DNA from: Janthinobacterium lividum
GTDB lineage: Bacteria > Pseudomonadota > Gammaproteobacteria > Burkholderiales > Burkholderiaceae_D
DNA length: 64,000 nucleotides
Direction of reading: 5' to 3'
Assembly: GCF_023509035.1 (NCBI RefSeq)
Contig: NZ_CP075583.1
Location: 2,108,001 to 2,172,000 of the forward strand
The position numbers and the translations under genes are program-made. Shown here one piece after another: positions 18,165-27,905 of the stretch (position 1 is the stretch's first letter; every line of letters starts with the position of its first letter). The notes beneath the pieces were generated by a model that had not been told where the DNA came from, did no database searches, and saw only the letters and a program-made list of their open reading frames with translations.

Positions 18165-19760
18165 ATGCGCCCATTCCTGTCCCGCTACCTGCCGTATCCC
18201 GCCTTTGTCGGCCTGTATCTGCTGTTTGACTGGGCGACCTATATCGATCCGATGTACGGGCTGAACATCACCCCCTGGAATCCCGATCCCGCGCTGGGTC
18301 TGGTATTTTGGCTGATCCACGGCCGCAAGGCGGCGCTGCCGTGGTTTATCGCCCTGGTGGCTGGCGAGGTGCTGGTGCGCTGCCTGCCGGCAGGCCTGCC
18401 CCTGACCTTGCTCTGTTCTGCGTGGCTGGTGCTCGGCTATGGCGGTATCGGTGCAGTCTTGCGCCGCAGTTTCAGCAGCAGCGACATCTTCGACAACCGG
18501 CGCCGCCTGAGCGCCTGGGTTGCCATCGTGCTGTTGGGCACCGTGCTCAATGCGCTCGGCTATATTTCCTTGCTGTCGCTGACGGGACGCATCCCGGCCG
18601 GCGAATGGGCAACGGCAGTCTGGCGTTTCGGCATCGGCGACACGGTCGGCATGCTGGTGTCGATGCCACTGATCTGGGTGCTGTTCAGCGAGCGTGGGCG
18701 CGAACGTCTGCATGCGGCCGTCTGGCGCTGGGAAACGCTGGCCTATCTGGCCCTGGCCAGCTTCGTGTTGTGGAGCCTGTTCGGTTCCATCGTGCGTTCC
18801 GAATACAAGCATTTCTATTTCCTGTTTCTCCCCGTGATCTGGGCCGCCTCGCGCCAGGGTTTGCATGGCGCCGTGCTGGCCGTGTTCGTATTGCAACTGT
18901 GCATCATCACTTTGGTGAAATGGACGCATGCAGTCGATATCCAGTTCTATGAATTGCAATTGCTCGACGCCGTGCTGGCGCTCGTGGGATTTTTTATCGG
19001 CATCGTCGTCGATGAAATGCGCCAGGTGGCAGACGAACTGAAACACACGATGCGCCTGGCGGCAGCTGGCGAGATGGCGGCGGCTCTCGCACATGAGCTG
19101 AACCAGCCGCTGACGGCCTTGTCGACCTATGGCAAGGCGTGCGAATACTTGCTGGAACGCGGTGAGACTGGCACCTTGCTGCAGGGCGCCGTGGGGCATA
19201 TGATCGTCGAATCGGGACGCGCCGCAGACGTGGTGCGCCGCCTGCGCGACTTTTTCCGCACGGGCGCGATGCAACTCGAAGCGGTGGAGGCGAGCGCCTT
19301 GATCGAGGGCATGGCGCGCCAGTTTACGCCGCTGTTCCATGAGCATGGCATCGAGCTGGTGCTGGCGCCGCCGTCACCGCTGGCCGTCAACGCCGACCGC
19401 CTGCAAATCGAGCTGGTGTTGCGTAATTTATTAGCCAATGCGCAGGATGCGGTGATGGGCCAGCCGCGCGGTCAGCGCCGCATCACGGTCTCGGCTGAAC
19501 GGCTCGAAGGCGGGCGGCTGCGTCTGTCCGTGGAAGATAGCGGCCCCGGCATTTCCAATAGCCTGGCGGCACGCCTGTTCGAACCGTTCGTCTCGACCAA
19601 GGCCAGCGGCCTGGGTCTGGGGCTGGTGCTCAGCCGCAGCATCGTCGAAGCGCATGGCGGCCAGCTATGGGCCGAAGTGGGCAAGCATGGTATTTTTCGT
19701 TTTGTCCTGCCCCTGGCGCGCGCCAGTGCGGCCGCCACAGGAGATTATGGTGACAAATAA
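18165..19760 (+). CDS. MASE1-type sensor histidine kinase
   Basis: A kinase of about 531 residues. Eight or so membrane helices fill the first 290 residues in the style of MASE1 sensor domains (LYLLFDWATYIDPMYGLNITPWNP near the start). Then come HisKA (ALAHELNQPLTALSTYG) and ATPase (N box LLANAQDAV, G1 EDSGPGIS, G2 GLGLGLVLSRSIVEAHGG). The start is uncertain: ATG 18165 puts the first helix at the N-terminus, but in-frame ATG at 18132 and 18111 and GTG at 18090 are possible. A weak promoter-like pair (TTGCAT 18070, TATAAC 18095, 19-base spacer) lies upstream. It overlaps the FixJ-type regulator by 14 bases. Confidence 0.9.
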   Translation: MRPFLSRYLPYPAFVGLYLLFDWATYIDPMYGLNITPWNPDPALGLVFWLIHGRKAALPWFIALVAGEVLVRCLPAGLPLTLLCSAWLVLGYGGIGAVLRRSFSSSDIFDNRRRLSAWVAIVLLGTVLNALGYISLLSLTGRIPAGEWATAVWRFGIGDTVGMLVSMPLIWVLFSERGRERLHAAVWRWETLAYLALASFVLWSLFGSIVRSEYKHFYFLFLPVIWAASRQGLHGAVLAVFVLQLCIITLVKWTHAVDIQFYELQLLDAVLALVGFFIGIVVDEMRQVADELKHTMRLAAAGEMAAALAHELNQPLTALSTYGKACEYLLERGETGTLLQGAVGHMIVESGRAADVVRRLRDFFRTGAMQLEAVEASALIEGMARQFTPLFHEHGIELVLAPPSPLAVNADRLQIELVLRNLLANAQDAVMGQPRGQRRITVSAERLEGGRLRLSVEDSGPGISNSLAARLFEPFVSTKASGLGLGLVLSRSIVEAHGGQLWAEVGKHGIFRFVLPLARASAAATGDYGDK

Positions 19761-20358
19761 TTTGACGGTGTTTATCGTGGATGACGATCCCGCCGTGCGT
19801 GATGCGCTAGGTTTGCTGTTGGGCATACGAGGCTACCGTACGGCCATGTTTTCCTGTGGCGAGGATTTCCTGCACAGCTGGCGGCCCGAGTGGGCTGGCT
19901 GCCTGCTGATCGATATCCGCATGTCGGGCATGGATGGCCTGAGCCTGCAGCGGCGTTTGCTGGAACTCAAATGTATGCTGCCCATCATCATTATCACGGG
20001 ACATGGCGACGTCGCCTTGGCACGCCAGGCTTTCAAGGCGCAGGCCAGCGATTTCCTGGAAAAACCGTTTGACCACGACAAGCTGCTGGCAGCCATCGAT
20101 GAAGCGTTTTCGCGCGAGGCGCATGCGCGCGGCCAGCTGCTGCGCCAGGTGGAGGGGCTAGCCTTGCTGCGCGCCTTGACGCCGCGCGAACGGGAAGTGA
20201 TGCATCTGGTGGTGACGGGCCAGCACAACCGCGATATCGCCCCGGCACTTGGCATTTCCGTGCGCACGGTGGAAGTGCACAAGGCGCGCCTGATGGACAA
20301 GCTGGGTGTCGATAATGTGGCCGACCTGGTGCGCATCAGCATGCTGGGCACCGGCTAG
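19747..20358 (+). CDS. FixJ-family response regulator
   Basis: A 203-residue regulator. Its receiver domain has VDDDPAVRDALG and phosphoacceptor Asp in LLIDIRMSGMDG, then TGHGDVALARQAF, which is characteristic of FixJ/TodT receivers, and FLEKPFD. A LuxR-type HTH follows (LTPREREVMHLVVTGQHNRDIA, then SVRTVEVHKARLMDKLG). ATG 19747 has AGGAG four bases upstream, inside the end of the kinase gene, so the two are co-translated and certainly a pair. The target genes are not evident from the neighbourhood. Confidence 0.94.
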   Translation: MVTNNLTVFIVDDDPAVRDALGLLLGIRGYRTAMFSCGEDFLHSWRPEWAGCLLIDIRMSGMDGLSLQRRLLELKCMLPIIIITGHGDVALARQAFKAQASDFLEKPFDHDKLLAAIDEAFSREAHARGQLLRQVEGLALLRALTPREREVMHLVVTGQHNRDIAPALGISVRTVEVHKARLMDKLGVDNVADLVRISMLGTG

Positions 20359-20373
20359 CCGTTGTAGCGTTGT

Positions 20374-21474
20374 CTAGGTGATGGTCTGCAATACCTGATC
20401 GACCGAGATCGCCTTGACCCAGTCGCTGCGCCGCGCCACCGTGATGACGGTGCTGTTGGCGCTGTCGAACGGTGCCCATTCCGGATTTTTCTTGCGCATC
20501 AACGCCACGACAGGCACATGCACGGCGTTCGCCAGATGCATGATCGACGTTTCCACCGAAATAATCAGGTCGCATTGCGCCAGCATGGCCGGCAGCTGGA
20601 AAAAGTTGTCGACGGCGCTGAAGGCTTGCGTGCGCGACAATCCATGCGCCTGCACGACGGCATTCACCTTGGCCAGCTCCTGCGGCATGGCATTGATCAG
20701 GAAACAGGCATGCTGCCATTTCGGCATCGCCTGCATGCGCGCGATCAGCCCGACGATGCGTTCCAGCGGCCAGCTGCGCTTGTGCGACTTGGCAAACGGG
20801 TTCAGGAGTACGAGCGGCCCCTGGCGCGGGGCAAAGCCCCAGGCGGCCAACTGCTGCTGCGCCTGCTGCAGCGCGTGCTCGGGAATGTGCACGAAGGGAT
20901 AGCGTTCGGCCACGGGAATGTCGAGTCCCGTCAATTGACGGAACCAATCCGCATAGACGCTGCTGATATGGTGCTCGCCCGCATCCTGTCCCGCATACGA
21001 GGCCAGCACGGCATCGATCTTGCGGTAGGCCAGGTAATGCCAGGGGCGCAGCGGGCTGAACGGTTTGCGCGTGCCGATCACCAGTCCATTCGGGCTGATC
21101 GCGCGGGCAAGATCCGCGTACTGCTGTGGCCGTACATGGGCCAATGACACGACGACAGGATAGTGTTCCGCTTTGGCCTCGCGCAGTGACTCTTCGTACA
21201 GCGCTGGGCTGTAGGTCTTGCGGTACACCTTGGCGAACAGGCCCGATTGCTCTACCCAGTCGTACAGTGAATAGGTACGCAAGCTTTCCCATTGCCTGGT
21301 GTCGGAGGTGCGGCGGACTTCGTCGACCCACAGGTGGATCTGGATATGGGGATAGGCCGCGGCAAAGGCGCGGAAACCGTTTTGCAGGTACGTAAAGTCT
21401 CCCAGCGCCAGATGGGCGATGAAAAGAATTTTGTCCGACTTTTGTAGAAGTTCGGCGGGAATCAAAGGCGTCAT
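20374..21474 (-). CDS. Glycosyltransferase family 9 protein (heptosyltransferase-like)
   Basis: A 366-residue GT-B glycosyltransferase of the WaaC/WaaF family, normally adding a heptose to the LPS core from an ADP-heptose donor. Seen: an N-terminal half with ILFIAHLALGDFTYLQNGF, and the C-terminal donor domain with PLVLLNPFAKSHKRSWPLER and VDNFFQLPAMLAQCDLIISVETSIMHLANA, typical of the family (ETS..H.A). It lies on the minus strand just after msbA and the O-antigen ligase, so a role in LPS core assembly is likely. It converges on the FixJ-type gene. The acceptor is unknown. Confidence 0.85.
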   Translation of the reverse strand: MTPLIPAELLQKSDKILFIAHLALGDFTYLQNGFRAFAAAYPHIQIHLWVDEVRRTSDTRQWESLRTYSLYDWVEQSGLFAKVYRKTYSPALYEESLREAKAEHYPVVVSLAHVRPQQYADLARAISPNGLVIGTRKPFSPLRPWHYLAYRKIDAVLASYAGQDAGEHHISSVYADWFRQLTGLDIPVAERYPFVHIPEHALQQAQQQLAAWGFAPRQGPLVLLNPFAKSHKRSWPLERIVGLIARMQAMPKWQHACFLINAMPQELAKVNAVVQAHGLSRTQAFSAVDNFFQLPAMLAQCDLIISVETSIMHLANAVHVPVVALMRKKNPEWAPFDSANSTVITVARRSDWVKAISVDQVLQTIT

Positions 21475-21509
21475 GTATCAGTACGATTTCAGGTATTCAT
21501 TCGATGGTG

Positions 21510-23244
21510 TCAAACCACTTGCTGGGAAAATTGCATGCGATGCAGATTGGCATAGGCGCCGTTGGCATCCAATAATTGCTGGTGATTGCCGGTTTCCATT
21601 ATTTTCCCATGTGACAATACCACGATACGGTCCGCACGTTCAATTGTTGATAGCCGATGAGCAATAACGAGGGTGGTTTTACCTTGCATCAGGTGTTCCA
21701 GTGCCGCTTGCACGGCCCGTTCCGCTTCCGTATCCAGTGCCGAGGTGGCTTCGTCGAGGATCAGGATGGGCGCATCCTTGTAAATCGCGCGGGCGATGGC
21801 CACGCGCTGGCGCTGGCCGCCGGACAGGCGCGAGCCATTGTCGCCCAAACGCGTTTCCAGGCCGTCGGGCAAGCCGTCGATGACGTCCGACAGGAAGGCG
21901 GCCGCTGCGGACGCTTCGATGCGTTGCCGGTCCGGCGCCGCATCGCCATACGCGATATTGGCGGCCAGGGTATCGTCGAACAGCACCACCTGCTGGCTGA
22001 CCATGGCGATCTGGCTGCGCAGGCTGGTCAGGGAGATGGCATCGATATTCTGTCCATCGAGCAAGATATCACCACTGCTGGCCGAGTAAAAGCCGGGCAG
22101 CAGACTGACCAGGGTCGATTTGCCGCCGCCGGACATGCCGACAAAGGCGACCGTTTGTCCAGGCTCTATGCTCAGGTTGATGTGTCGCAGGGCTGGTTCC
22201 TGATGTCCGGGGTAGACAAAGCTCACGTCCTTGAACTCGATGTGGCCGCTGCAGCGTCCAGCGAGCGGCTTGCCGCCCGTGCGCTCCGGTGTCTTGTCGA
22301 TCAGATGGAAGACTTCCTCGGCGGCGGCCATGCCGCGCTGCAGGGGACCATTGACTTCGGCCAGTTGCTTCAAGGGCGTCAGCAGCATCAGCATGGCCGT
22401 GATGAAGGAGACAAAGCCGCCGACCGTGATCTGCCCCTGTTCCGATTGGAACAGGGCCATCACGATGACCAGGGCTACGGCGGCGGCCGTGATCACTTGC
22501 GTGATGGGCACGGTGGCGGAAAAGGTGGTGGTCATGCGCATGCTGTAGCGGCGCAATTGTTCGGCACGCTCTTCGAAGCGCGACTTTTCGTAGTCCTGGC
22601 CGCCAAAGATCTTGATCACTTGTTGGGCGCGCGTGGTTTCCTCGATGACCTGGGTCAGCTCGGCATTGACGGCCAGCGAGTCGCGGTTGAGTTTTTTCAG
22701 ACGCTTGCCCGTGGTGCGCACGACGATGGTCAGCAGGGGCAGCAGCACCAGGGTTACCAGGGTCAGCACCCAGTTCAGGTACAGCAGCCAGGCGAGCAGG
22801 CCCAGCACGGTCAGCGAGGAGCGTACGATCGAGGTAAAACACCTTGGTCACCATCTCGATGATCTGCTGCACTTCGAACATGATGGAGTTGATGACTTTG
22901 CCCACCGTGTGCGTGTTGTAGAAGTCGATGGGCAGGTTCAGCATGCTGGCAAACATCCTGCGCCGCAACTCGTTGAGGATGCGTGTGGAGACATAGCTCA
23001 TCAGGTAGCTGCTGGCAAATGTCGAGGTGCCGCGCATGGCAAAGATGCCGATGACGATCAGCGGCACCAGCCAGATGGAAAAATTCACCTTGCCGCCAAA
23101 ACCATTGTCGAGCAGCAGCTTGAGTGCATAGGGCAGCAGCGGTTCCGTGGCCGCCGTAACGACCATCGCCAGCAGGGCCAGGGCCAGATGTTTCTTATAG
23201 GGCGCGTGCAGTGCGGTGAGGCGCTTCAGGTCGGGCGTGAGCAT
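21510..23244 (-). CDS. msbA: Lipid A export ABC transporter MsbA, apparent +1 frameshift
   Basis: Half-transporter that flips lipid A-core across the inner membrane. The N-terminal frame starts MLTPDLKRLTALHAPYKKHL at 23244 and runs through the first helices to IEMVTKVF. It breaks at four A on the plus strand (22836-22839), where three would keep frame. The other frame resumes TSIVRSSLTVLGLLAWLLY and carries the ATPase domain: Walker A GMSGGGKST, signature LSGGQRQRVAIARA, Walker B ILILDEATSALD. The 1735-base span is one more than 578 codons. MsbA is normally essential, so the extra base is most likely an assembly error. Confidence 0.93.
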
Positions 23245-23294
23245 CGGTATGGTTCCTTGCAGGGACAGCAAAAACGGTCAGGCGAAAAACGAGC

Positions 23295-24507
23295 TCAGGC
23301 AATGCGTTCTTGCTGGCGCAGCATGGCCCACAGCATCACCATCGGGAAGACCAGCATGATGATGCCAATGTTCAAGGTTAGCGAGCTTGTCGTCAGGCCA
23401 AAAATCATATAGCAGGTGCACAGTACCACGCCTGCCAGCGCATATGGCTGGGCTGCAGGGGGTGCTGCGCAGCAGGGCCCGTGCAAACAGGGTCAACGGC
23501 AGCAGAAATAGCAGTAGTAGGGCCAGCAAACCGAAGATGCCGCGCTTGACCAAGGAGTCGATGTAGTCGTTATGCGCATTGGTGTAATGCAATACGATTT
23601 CGCTCATTTTTCCTTCTGCCGATAGCTCTTTCTTTGCATCTAAATAGCCATTGCGCCCCATGCCGAGCCATATATGGTCATCTGATAGAGTTAATGCTGT
23701 ACGCCACATTTCCAGCCTTTGGCCGACGGACGTGCTGACATTGTCGCTGTCTTCAAATTTTTTCAAATCTTCTACGGCATCTGTAGCGCGCTCAAGTACA
23801 GGTGAATTAGGTAGTGCGTAGGAGAGTACCGCCACGGCTAATAGCACCGTCAGCAGGCCAGTCATGTTGTGCTTGCCGCGTGATCTCGCATAATGGACGA
23901 AAAATATGCATCCGCAGACGGGCAGCGCCAGCCAGCCACCGCGGCTGCCGCTGATAATTGAGCCGAAAATGCCGATGAAGCCACCTGCCAGCAGCAATAC
24001 GCTCCAGGCGATTCGGTGGCGCTGTTTGATGGCCCATTCGAACCCACATAGCGTTAACATGCCAAACAGCATGCTGACATTGCCATAGTGAATAGCGTTG
24101 CTGGTGGCGGCCTGTGGCCGGAAGGGACTACTTGGAATAAATTGCGTGGCCGCTAGGGCAGCCCCCGTGATGGCACCGATTGCCAAACCGCTCCACCAGG
24201 CCCCCGGCCGCGGTGGATAAGCGAGTAGTAACAGCAGCACGGGCATGGCCAGCAGTGCCCGCAGGGGCATGTCGAGTTCGCGTGCCGGATCGCCGTGGTA
24301 CAACATATTGGCTGTAAAGATGAGGAAGTACAGCAGTAGCGTACCGAGCATCAGATAATCCCGGCGTTGCAGGTTCAGGCGGGGACGTTTCCATAGCAGA
24401 CAGGTGCTGGCGAGCAGAAGGGCCAGAGCTCCGAATGAATATCCGCTGGTGACAGCCAGCGCCAATGCTGAAAAAAGAAAAACACAAACAGAAGTCAGGC
24501 CGAGCAT
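23295..24507 (-). CDS. O-antigen ligase family protein, apparent +1 frameshift near the C-terminus
   Basis: Polytopic inner-membrane protein of the Wzy_C family, which joins O-antigen to lipid A-core (WaaL) or polymerises it. About ten hydrophobic helices are visible. The diagnostic periplasmic motif HNDYIDSLVKRGIFG lies near residue 315. After ARALLRSTP the frame fails at five G on the plus strand (23458-23462), where four would keep frame. The neighbouring frame continues AAQPYALAGVVLCTCYMIFG through two final helices to RQQERIA and a stop. The 1213 bases equal 404 codons plus one. It is directly upstream of msbA on the same strand, which favours the ligase role. Confidence 0.88.
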
Positions 24508-24650
24508 GAATATCCTTGGTAACGCAAGTCGTCGCCGTTATGGCAACTGTAGCAACATAAAGTAGGCGTCATTGTAATCGAAGGTGGCAGCAAAAACGTT
24601 CCCGGGAATTTACTCTTCGACAACTACATTGGCGGTCTCAAGGGGGAATG

Positions 24651-24683
24651 AAAAAAACCATGGTTTTTAGTCATGGTTTTTTT
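24651..24683 (-). terminator. Bidirectional-looking terminator after the malic enzyme gene
   Basis: AAAAAAACCATG (24651-24662) and CATGGTTTTTTT (24672-24683) form a symmetrical hairpin with A and T runs on both sides. It lies about 57 bases past the malic enzyme stop on the minus strand. Confidence 0.8.
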
Positions 24684-24739
24684 GTAAGCAATGGTAACTT
24701 GCTGTTATTTTGCCAAGGCCGCAAGGCCTGTCATGCGTG

Positions 24740-25996
24740 TCAGGCGATGGCTGGCACGCGGGTGGCCACGCCGGTGGCGATGGCCGCTTGCGACACGGCA
24801 GGCGCGACCCAGCTGCGCAGACGTTCATCGAACGGCGATGGAATCAGTTGCAGCGGCGTCAGGGCGCTGGTGGTGTGGCCCGGCAATGGTTCCTTGGCCA
24901 GGGCGGCGATGGCGCGCACGCAGGCCAGCTTCATCTCTTCGTTGATGGTGGTGGCGCCCACGTCGAGCGCGCCGCGGAAGATGTACGGGAAGCACAGCAC
25001 GTTGTTGATCTGGTTCGGGTAGTCCGAGCGGCCCGTGGCGACGATGGCGTCGTCGCGTACGGCATGCACCTTCTCCGGGGCAATTTCCGGATGCGGATTG
25101 GCCAGGGCGAAGATCAGCGGCTTGGCGGCCATCGATTCGACCATCTGCGCGCTGACCACGCCGCCCTTCGAGACGCCGATGAAGATGTCGGCGCCGACCA
25201 TGGCGTCGGCCAGGTCGCGGTCGCTCGTGTCATTCGCGTAGCGCGCCTTGTTCTCTTCCATGCTGGCATCGCGGCCCGGGTAGATCACGCCCTGGCTGTC
25301 GCATACTTTCAGCAGCGACTTGTTCAGGCCCAGCGAGACGAGCAGGTCCAGGCAGGCGATCGACGCCGCGCCGGCGCCCGAGACGGCCACTTTCACATTG
25401 CCGATATCCTTGCCCACCAGTTCCAGGCCGTTCAGAATGCCGGCCGCGACGATGATGGCCGTGCCATGCTGGTCGTCGTGGAAGACGGGAATGTTCATGC
25501 GCTTGCGCAACTGCTGTTCGATATAGAAGCAGTCCGGCGCCTTGATGTCTTCCAGGTTGATGCCGCCGAAGGTCGGCTCCATGCGCACCACGGTGTCGAT
25601 GAACAGGTCGGGATCGTTCTCGGCCAGTTCGATGTCGAACACATCAACGTCGGCAAATTGCTTGAACAGGCAGGCCTTGCCTTCCATCACCGGTTTGCTG
25701 GCCAGCGGACCGATATCGCCCAGGCCCAGCACGGCCGTGCCATTGGTGATCACTGCCACCAGGTTGCTGCGCGACGTGTAGATGCCGGCCGTGCGCGGAT
25801 CTTCCACGATCGCTTCGCAGGCAAAGGCCACGCCCGGCGAGTACGCCAGGGTCAGCGCGCGGGCGTCGCCCAGCGGTTTGGTTGGCGTCACGGAAATCTT
25901 GCCTGCGCGAGGTTCCGCGTGATAGGCGAGGGCGGCTTCTTTCAAGTTGAAGGTTTCGCCGTTCTGTTCGGCGTGCTTGCTGTGGGAAGTAGACAT
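24740..25996 (-). CDS. Malic enzyme (malate dehydrogenase, oxaloacetate-decarboxylating), short form
   Basis: Oxidative decarboxylation of malate to pyruvate, giving NAD(P)H. At 418 residues it holds only the malic and NAD-binding domains and lacks the phosphotransacetylase-like tail of the long MaeB enzymes. Seen: [14 protein letters not shown] and [22 protein letters not shown] (substrate and tyrosine/lysine region), [17 protein letters not shown] (metal-binding), and [17 protein letters not shown] (Rossmann motif). It is divergent from a LacI-family regulator. Its promoter contains that regulator's likely operator in the spacer, so repression is predicted. NAD versus NADP preference cannot be read. 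Confidence 0.92.
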   Translation of the reverse strand: MSTSHSKHAEQNGETFNLKEAALAYHAEPRAGKISVTPTKPLGDARALTLAYSPGVAFACEAIVEDPRTAGIYTSRSNLVAVITNGTAVLGLGDIGPLASKPVMEGKACLFKQFADVDVFDIELAENDPDLFIDTVVRMEPTFGGINLEDIKAPDCFYIEQQLRKRMNIPVFHDDQHGTAIIVAAGILNGLELVGKDIGNVKVAVSGAGAASIACLDLLVSLGLNKSLLKVCDSQGVIYPGRDASMEENKARYANDTSDRDLADAMVGADIFIGVSKGGVVSAQMVESMAAKPLIFALANPHPEIAPEKVHAVRDDAIVATGRSDYPNQINNVLCFPYIFRGALDVGATTINEEMKLACVRAIAALAKEPLPGHTTSALTPLQLIPSPFDERLRSWVAPAVSQAAIATGVATRVPAIA

Positions 25997-26043
25997 AAGA
26001 ATTCTGGGAAGGGCATACAGGGCCCGAGTGGTAAGTCCGAACC

Positions 26044-26072
26044 ATGTTATGCAAGCGTTTGCACGATGTCAA
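26044..26072 (-). promoter_or_regulatory. Sigma-70 promoter of the malic enzyme gene
   Basis: On the minus strand, a consensus TTGACA (26072-26067) and TAACAT (26049-26044) are separated by exactly 17 bases. Predicted transcription start is about 40 bases before the ATG at 25996. The 17-base spacer is almost entirely occupied by the operator at 26050-26063. Confidence 0.8.
26050..26063. promoter_or_regulatory. LacI-family operator 1, inside the malic enzyme promoter
   Basis: TGCAAGCGTTTGCA is a 14-bp near-palindrome with the central CG typical of LacI/GalR-family operators. Its first 13 bases recur 78 bases away. It lies between the -35 and -10 hexamers, so a bound repressor would exclude RNA polymerase. 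Confidence 0.78.
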
Positions 26073-26127
26073 GGCTGGATTGTACTTAAGCGTATCAAAA
26101 CCGCTTTGGGTAACGGTATTATTTCAA

Positions 26128-26141
26128 TGCAAGCGTTTGCT
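26128..26141. promoter_or_regulatory. LacI-family operator 2, upstream of the regulator gene
   Basis: TGCAAGCGTTTGCT repeats operator 1 with only the last base changed. It ends six bases before the -35 of the regulator's own promoter, a position suited to autoregulation and to looping with operator 1, whose centre is 78 bp away. Confidence 0.75.
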
Positions 26142-26147
26142 CGGTTT

Positions 26148-26176
26148 TTGACGGCAGGGGCATTTTTTGCGATAAA
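26148..26176 (+). promoter_or_regulatory. Promoter of the LacI-family regulator gene
   Basis: TTGACG (26148-26153) and GATAAA (26171-26176) are separated by 17 bases. Transcription would start near 26183, about 20 bases before the ATG at 26204. Confidence 0.6.
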
Positions 26177-26203
26177 ATCACCGTATTGCGATCCGGGAAG
26201 CCC

Positions 26204-27229
26204 ATGACAAACAAGAACCCCACCTTAAGCGACGTTGCGCGGGCCAGCGGCGTGCACTTTTCCACCGTGTCGCGCGTGATGAACCCGGCAACGCGGCAAA
26301 TGGTCAGCGCCGAGGTGGCCGCGCGCGTGCTGGCCGAAGCGGGCCGCCTCGGCTACCGGCCGAACCGCGCCGCCTCCACCCTCGTCACGCGCAAGTCGCG
26401 CATCATCGGCGTGGTCTTGCCCGACATTACCAACGCGGTTTTCCCGCCTATCCTGCTGGGCATCGAGGAAGGCTTGCGCAAGCACGGCTACCTGGCCATC
26501 GTCGCCAATGTGGGGGCCGACGAGGAGGAGCAATTGTTCGTCATTAACCGTCTGCTGGGGCAGCAGGTCGATGGCCTGATCCTGGCCACGGCGCGCCGCG
26601 ACGATCCCGTCATCAAGATGTGCATCGATCAGAATGTGCCTGTCGTTACCGTCAACCGCAGCGACGAGACGGGCGTCGCGTCCTGCGTCGTCAGCGACGA
26701 CGTGGTCGGCATGCGCCTGGCCGTGGAACACTTGCTGGCGCTGGGCCACCGCCATATCGCGCACATTGCCGGCCCGGAAAACCTGTCCACGGGCCACGTG
26801 CGCCGCCTCGGTTTCCTGGCAGCCATCCAGGCCAGCGAACTCGATCCCTCGCAAGCATTTGTGTTTGAAAGCAGCGGCTATTCGCGCGAATGCGGCAAGG
26901 CGGCCCTGCTGGAACTGCTGCGCCAGTCGCCGCAGACGACGGCCGTGGTGACGGGCAGCGACCTGGTGGCCCTCGGCTGCTACGACGCTATCCGCGAACT
27001 GGGCTTGAGCTGCCCCGAAGATATTTCCGTGGTGGGCCACAACGACATGCCGTACATGGACATGATCCGTCCGCCCCTGACCACCATCCGCATCCGCCAC
27101 CATGGCATCGGCACGGAAGCGGCCCGGCTGATCCTGCAAACCATAGCCTCGCCCGATTCCCCCGTGCTCGACGTGCGCCTGAAACCCGAACTGGTGGTGC
27201 GCGAATCGACGGCGCCGCCGCGCGCCTGA
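26204..27229 (+). CDS. LacI-family transcriptional regulator
   Basis: A 341-residue repressor. The N-terminal HTH with hinge helix reads LSDVARASGVHFSTVSRVMN, with the later YRPNRAASTL hinge. A periplasmic-binding-protein-like effector domain follows (SRIIGVVLPDITNAVFPPIL through VVGHNDMPYMDMIRPPLTTI). ATG 26204 is preferred over an upstream in-frame start because it has GGGAAG just before it and places the HTH at residue 8. It is divergent from the malic enzyme gene, with two matching operators in the gap, so malic enzyme is the clearest target. The effector is unknown and may be a carboxylic acid or sugar. Confidence 0.93.
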   Translation: MTNKNPTLSDVARASGVHFSTVSRVMNPATRQMVSAEVAARVLAEAGRLGYRPNRAASTLVTRKSRIIGVVLPDITNAVFPPILLGIEEGLRKHGYLAIVANVGADEEEQLFVINRLLGQQVDGLILATARRDDPVIKMCIDQNVPVVTVNRSDETGVASCVVSDDVVGMRLAVEHLLALGHRHIAHIAGPENLSTGHVRRLGFLAAIQASELDPSQAFVFESSGYSRECGKAALLELLRQSPQTTAVVTGSDLVALGCYDAIRELGLSCPEDISVVGHNDMPYMDMIRPPLTTIRIRHHGIGTEAARLILQTIASPDSPVLDVRLKPELVVRESTAPPRA

Positions 27230-27275
27230 GTCTGCCGCTTGTTACCCTTCTTTTGCTGGAGTATGTTTAAATCTT

Positions 27276-27299
27276 GATATTGATATTGATAATGATCAA
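27276..27299. promoter_or_regulatory. Fur-box-like hexamer array
   Basis: Four tandem hexamers close to the Fur unit GATAAT: GATATT, GATATT, GATAAT, GATCAA. It lies 62 bases before the gene at 27362. It resembles a Fur site but may be a chance AT-rich repeat. Confidence 0.35.
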
Positions 27300-27361
27300 G
27301 ACAACGCCATGCAGACGACATATAGGCAACAACGGCGGCATGCACAGCACGGAGGCCGCTG

Positions 27362-27841
27362 ATGCCGAAGAATTTCGGCATGCCCGGCAACGCCTGGCGC
27401 TATGCGCTGCGCAGCGACTATGGCTATTGCTCGCCCTTGCTTGACGGCATAGAGTTTGAAAACGAGTGGGTGACGATACGCGAATCGGCGATCCGCATCC
27501 GCGCCGGCTATGCCTGGGATGGCTGTTCGCCCTGTATCAGCGTGCTCGGCCTGTTTTACCTTGGCACGCCCGATGGCGCGCAGCACCTGGACCTACCAGC
27601 GACCTATCATGCCAGTCTCGTGCATGACGTGCTGTGCCAGTGGCGCGCCGACATTCCTGTCACTCGCGCGCAGTCGATCGCCATTTTCCGTCAGTTGCTC
27701 AAGGAGGTGCGCTTCCCCTTGGCGGGACTGTATGCGGGTGCCGTCTTCCTGTTCGGGCCACGGCGTGACTTCATGCTGCCTGGTGCGCGCGCCGCAGTGG
27801 CCGCCCCGCACTCGCCAGGCGTAACATTAAAGCGGCGCTAA
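27362..27841 (+). CDS. DUF1353-like protein
   Basis: A 159-residue soluble protein. The stretch IRIRAGYAWDGCSPCISVLG followed by ATYHASLVHDVLCQWRADIP matches the DUF1353 pattern (a gy.wDG.S motif, then an HD pair and a repeated hydrophobic C-terminus), a family also found in phage genomes. The C-terminal AVFLFGPRRDF is hydrophobic. ATG 27362 follows an AGG about ten bases upstream. It has no partner on the same strand within 60 bases apart from the unrelated next gene. Function unknown. A Fur-like repeat lies upstream. Confidence 0.65.
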   Translation: MPKNFGMPGNAWRYALRSDYGYCSPLLDGIEFENEWVTIRESAIRIRAGYAWDGCSPCISVLGLFYLGTPDGAQHLDLPATYHASLVHDVLCQWRADIPVTRAQSIAIFRQLLKEVRFPLAGLYAGAVFLFGPRRDFMLPGARAAVAAPHSPGVTLKRR

Positions 27842-27905
27842 CGCCGCCGCCGACGCGCCATGATGTTAAACTGGCGGCCCTCAACGTATTTTGCCCTCCA
27901 TCGCC

